Shown one piece after another: positions 6,269 to 8,047 of a DNA stretch of 8,047 nt (within the stretch, counting starts at the first letter, position 1; every line of letters starts with the position of its first letter). Position numbers and translations under genes: made by a program. The notes under the pieces are model-generated. The model was not told the DNA's origin and did not search any database. It saw nothing but the letters and a program-made list of their open reading frames with translations. The DNA lies in contig JADGMZ010000017.1 in assembly GCA_015234495.1 (NCBI GenBank), positions 1 to 8,047 of the forward strand, in the 5' to 3' direction. Source of the DNA: Brevundimonas sp. (lineage in GTDB: Bacteria > Pseudomonadota > Alphaproteobacteria > Caulobacterales > Caulobacteraceae).

Positions 6269-8047
6269 TCATGCGTCGACCGCCCGGTCGACGAGGTTGG
6301 GGTCGGGCTGGCCGTCGTGCCAGGTCGAGGCGCCGACCGGCAGGGCGAAGCAGATCGAGGCGCCCTCCTCGGCGGTCGAGACGACGTGGCGGAAGGCCCC
6401 GAACAGCTCGCGCCCATAGCCCCAGGTCGAACCGCCGGCGTGGTGGTCGGAGCGGTTCGCCGGCACGCGCAGGGACAGGTCGACGCCGACCGACGTCAGC
6501 ACGCCCTGGTCCGGGTCGAGGCGGATGATGTCGCCGTCGCGGACCCGGGCCAGCATACCGCCGGCCAGGGCCTCGGGGCTGACGTGGATGGCGGCCGGGG
6601 TCTTGCCCGAGGCGCCCGACATGCGGCCGTCGGTGACGAAGGCGACCTTGAAGCCCTTGTCCTGCAACACGCCGAGCGCAGGCGACAGGCTGTGCAGTTC
6701 CGGCATGCCGTTGGCCCTGGGGCCCTGGAAGCGGAGGACGACGACCACGTCGCGGTCCAGCCGGCCCTCCTTGAAGGCCTGCAGGGCGTCCTCCTGGGTC
6801 TCGAACACGGCGGCCGGGGCCTCGACGACGCGATTCTCCGGCTTGACCGCCGAGACCTTGATGACGGCGCGGCCGAGATCGCCCTGGACGAGGCGCAGGC
6901 CGCCCTCGCGGTCGAAGGGATCGGAGGCGGGGCGGAGAATGTCCGTGTCCAGACTGTCGGCGACGCCGTCGCGCCAGACCAGCTCGCCCTCGACCAGCGA
7001 CGGCTCCTGGAAATAGTGGTGGATGCCGGGGCCCATGATGGTCTGGACGTCGGTGTGTATGTGGCCGTTCGCGGCCAGTTCACGGGCCACGAAGGCGACC
7101 CCGCCGGCGGCCTGGAAGGCGTTCACGTCGGCTGAGCCGTTGGGATAGACGCGGGCCAGCAGGGGGGTGACCGAGCTGAGCTGGTCCATGTCGGTCCAGT
7201 CGATCAGGATGCCGGCGGCGCGGGCCATGGCGACCAGGTGGATGGCGTGGTTGGTCGAGCCGCCGGTGGCCAGCAGGGCCACGATCATGTTGACGATGGA
7301 CTTCTCGTCGATGACGTCGGCCATGCGGCCGCGGCCCTCGCGGGCGAGGGTCACCGCCTGTTTCGCGGCGGCGGCGGTGAGGGCGTCGCGCAGCCCCGTG
7401 TCGGGATGGACGAAGGCGGTCGACGGCATGTGCAGCCCGGCCAGCTCCATCATCATCTGGTTGGAGTTGGCGGTGCCGTAGAAGGTGCAGGTGCCGGGCG
7501 AGTGGTAGGAGCCGATCTCGCTCTCCAGCAGGGTCTTCCGGTCGACCTTGTTCTGGGCGTAGAGGCCGCGGACGCGGGCCTTTTCCCCGTTCGGAATGCC
7601 GCTGGGCATGGGGCCGGCCGGGGCGAAGACCACCGGCAGGTGGCCGAAGGCCAGCGAGCCCATGAACAGGCCAGGCACGATCTTGTCGCAGACGCCGAGG
7701 CACATGACCGCGTCGAAGGCGTCATGGCTGAGGGCCACGCCGGTCGACATGGCGATGACGTCGCGGCTGAACAGCGACAGCTCCATGCCGGGACGGCCCT
7801 GGGTGACGCCGTCGCACATGGCCGGGGTTCCGCCGGCGACCTGGGCCGTGGCCCCGACCTCGCGCGCCGCCTCGCGGATGACGGCCGGGAAGCGCTCGAA
7901 CGGCTGATGCGCCGAGAGCATGTCGTTGTAGGCGGTGACGACGCCGATGTTGGGCTGTTTGCCGGTCATGGCCGTCAGCTTGTCGCCCACCGTCTGGCCG
8001 GCGAAGGCGTGGGCCCAGTTGGCGCAGCTGAGCTTGCCGCGCGCCAC
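6269..8047 (-). CDS. edd: Phosphogluconate dehydratase (N-terminus cut by window edge)
   Basis: Dehydrates 6-phosphogluconate to 2-keto-3-deoxy-6-phosphogluconate, the defining first step of the Entner-Doudoroff pathway, using an iron-sulfur cluster in the cytoplasm. 592 residues are in the window and the frame runs off the right edge. The valine codon at 8047 is internal: [17 protein letters not shown] sequence occurs about 40 residues into E. coli Edd (603 aa), so roughly that much is missing. Counting from the edge, the three cysteines expected for the cluster are Cys78 in AMCDG, Cys120 in GVCDK and Cys187 in PGTCTFYG. Other family signatures are [10 protein letters not shown] (40-49), TGGSTNH (261-267) and [11 protein letters not shown] near the C-terminus. 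These separate it from generic dihydroxy-acid dehydratases; its match to Edd is strong throughout. It is the upstream gene of the pair with glk; zwf and pgl may precede it off-window. Confidence 0.97.
   Translation of the reverse strand: MARGKLSCANWAHAFAGQTVGDKLTAMTGKQPNIGVVTAYNDMLSAHQPFERFPAVIREAAREVGATAQVAGGTPAMCDGVTQGRPGMELSLFSRDVIAMSTGVALSHDAFDAVMCLGVCDKIVPGLFMGSLAFGHLPVVFAPAGPMPSGIPNGEKARVRGLYAQNKVDRKTLLESEIGSYHSPGTCTFYGTANSNQMMMELAGLHMPSTAFVHPDTGLRDALTAAAAKQAVTLAREGRGRMADVIDEKSIVNMIVALLATGGSTNHAIHLVAMARAAGILIDWTDMDQLSSVTPLLARVYPNGSADVNAFQAAGGVAFVARELAANGHIHTDVQTIMGPGIHHYFQEPSLVEGELVWRDGVADSLDTDILRPASDPFDREGGLRLVQGDLGRAVIKVSAVKPENRVVEAPAAVFETQEDALQAFKEGRLDRDVVVVLRFQGPRANGMPELHSLSPALGVLQDKGFKVAFVTDGRMSGASGKTPAAIHVSPEALAGGMLARVRDGDIIRLDPDQGVLTSVGVDLSLRVPANRSDHHAGGSTWGYGRELFGAFRHVVSTAEEGASICFALPVGASTWHDGQPDPNLVDRAVDA

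Noticed and set aside
6244..6417. Possible N-terminal extension of glucokinase
   Set aside because: It would overlap the edd 3' end and encodes Arg/Ser/Pro-rich sequence; the ATG at 6243 sits just before the conserved phosphate-binding motif.

Overview
The window is GC-rich, densely coding chromosomal DNA. It most likely comes from an alphaproteobacterium, and the style fits Caulobacterales (Caulobacter, Brevundimonas or Phenylobacterium). The reasons are an edd-glk pair for Entner-Doudoroff glucose use, short palindromic repeats between genes, and a cysteine-patterned lipoprotein family that I associate with this group. The taxon is inferred from gene style and recollection, not from an alignment.

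Plus strand, 1-2472: two adjacent acyl-CoA dehydrogenase genes, the first cut by the left edge. Their active-site residues look complementary. The first keeps the FAD-loop motif and the catalytic-glutamate motif but has no RxQFG arginine. The second keeps RxQFG but has lost the other two. They therefore probably form one heteromeric enzyme. A roughly 170-bp inverted palindromic repeat lies between them, and a different palindrome is inserted in frame inside the second gene.

Plus strand, 2473-4808: a second intergenic repeat made of two inverted copies of about 52 bp precedes hmgA (homogentisate 1,2-dioxygenase, tyrosine/phenylalanine catabolism). The hmgA stop overlaps the start of a small lipoprotein gene, which is followed by a paralogue. 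Both lipoproteins carry the same eight-cysteine domain. These three genes look like one transcription unit.

Minus strand, 8047-4909: edd (6-phosphogluconate dehydratase, cut by the right edge), then glk (glucokinase) 25 bp downstream, then a small alanine/glutamine-rich lipoprotein with its own strong ribosome binding site. edd and glk supply two steps of glucose breakdown through the Entner-Doudoroff route. The two strands converge on a hairpin terminator at 4834-4857 that fits the minus-strand transcript best.

I found no phage, CRISPR, toxin-antitoxin or defence genes, no tRNA or rRNA, and no transposase. All non-coding stretches are under 210 bp. The window is mostly ordinary metabolism. 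The items most worth a second look are the complementary dehydrogenase pair, the palindrome inside a coding sequence and the tandem eight-cysteine lipoproteins coupled to hmgA.
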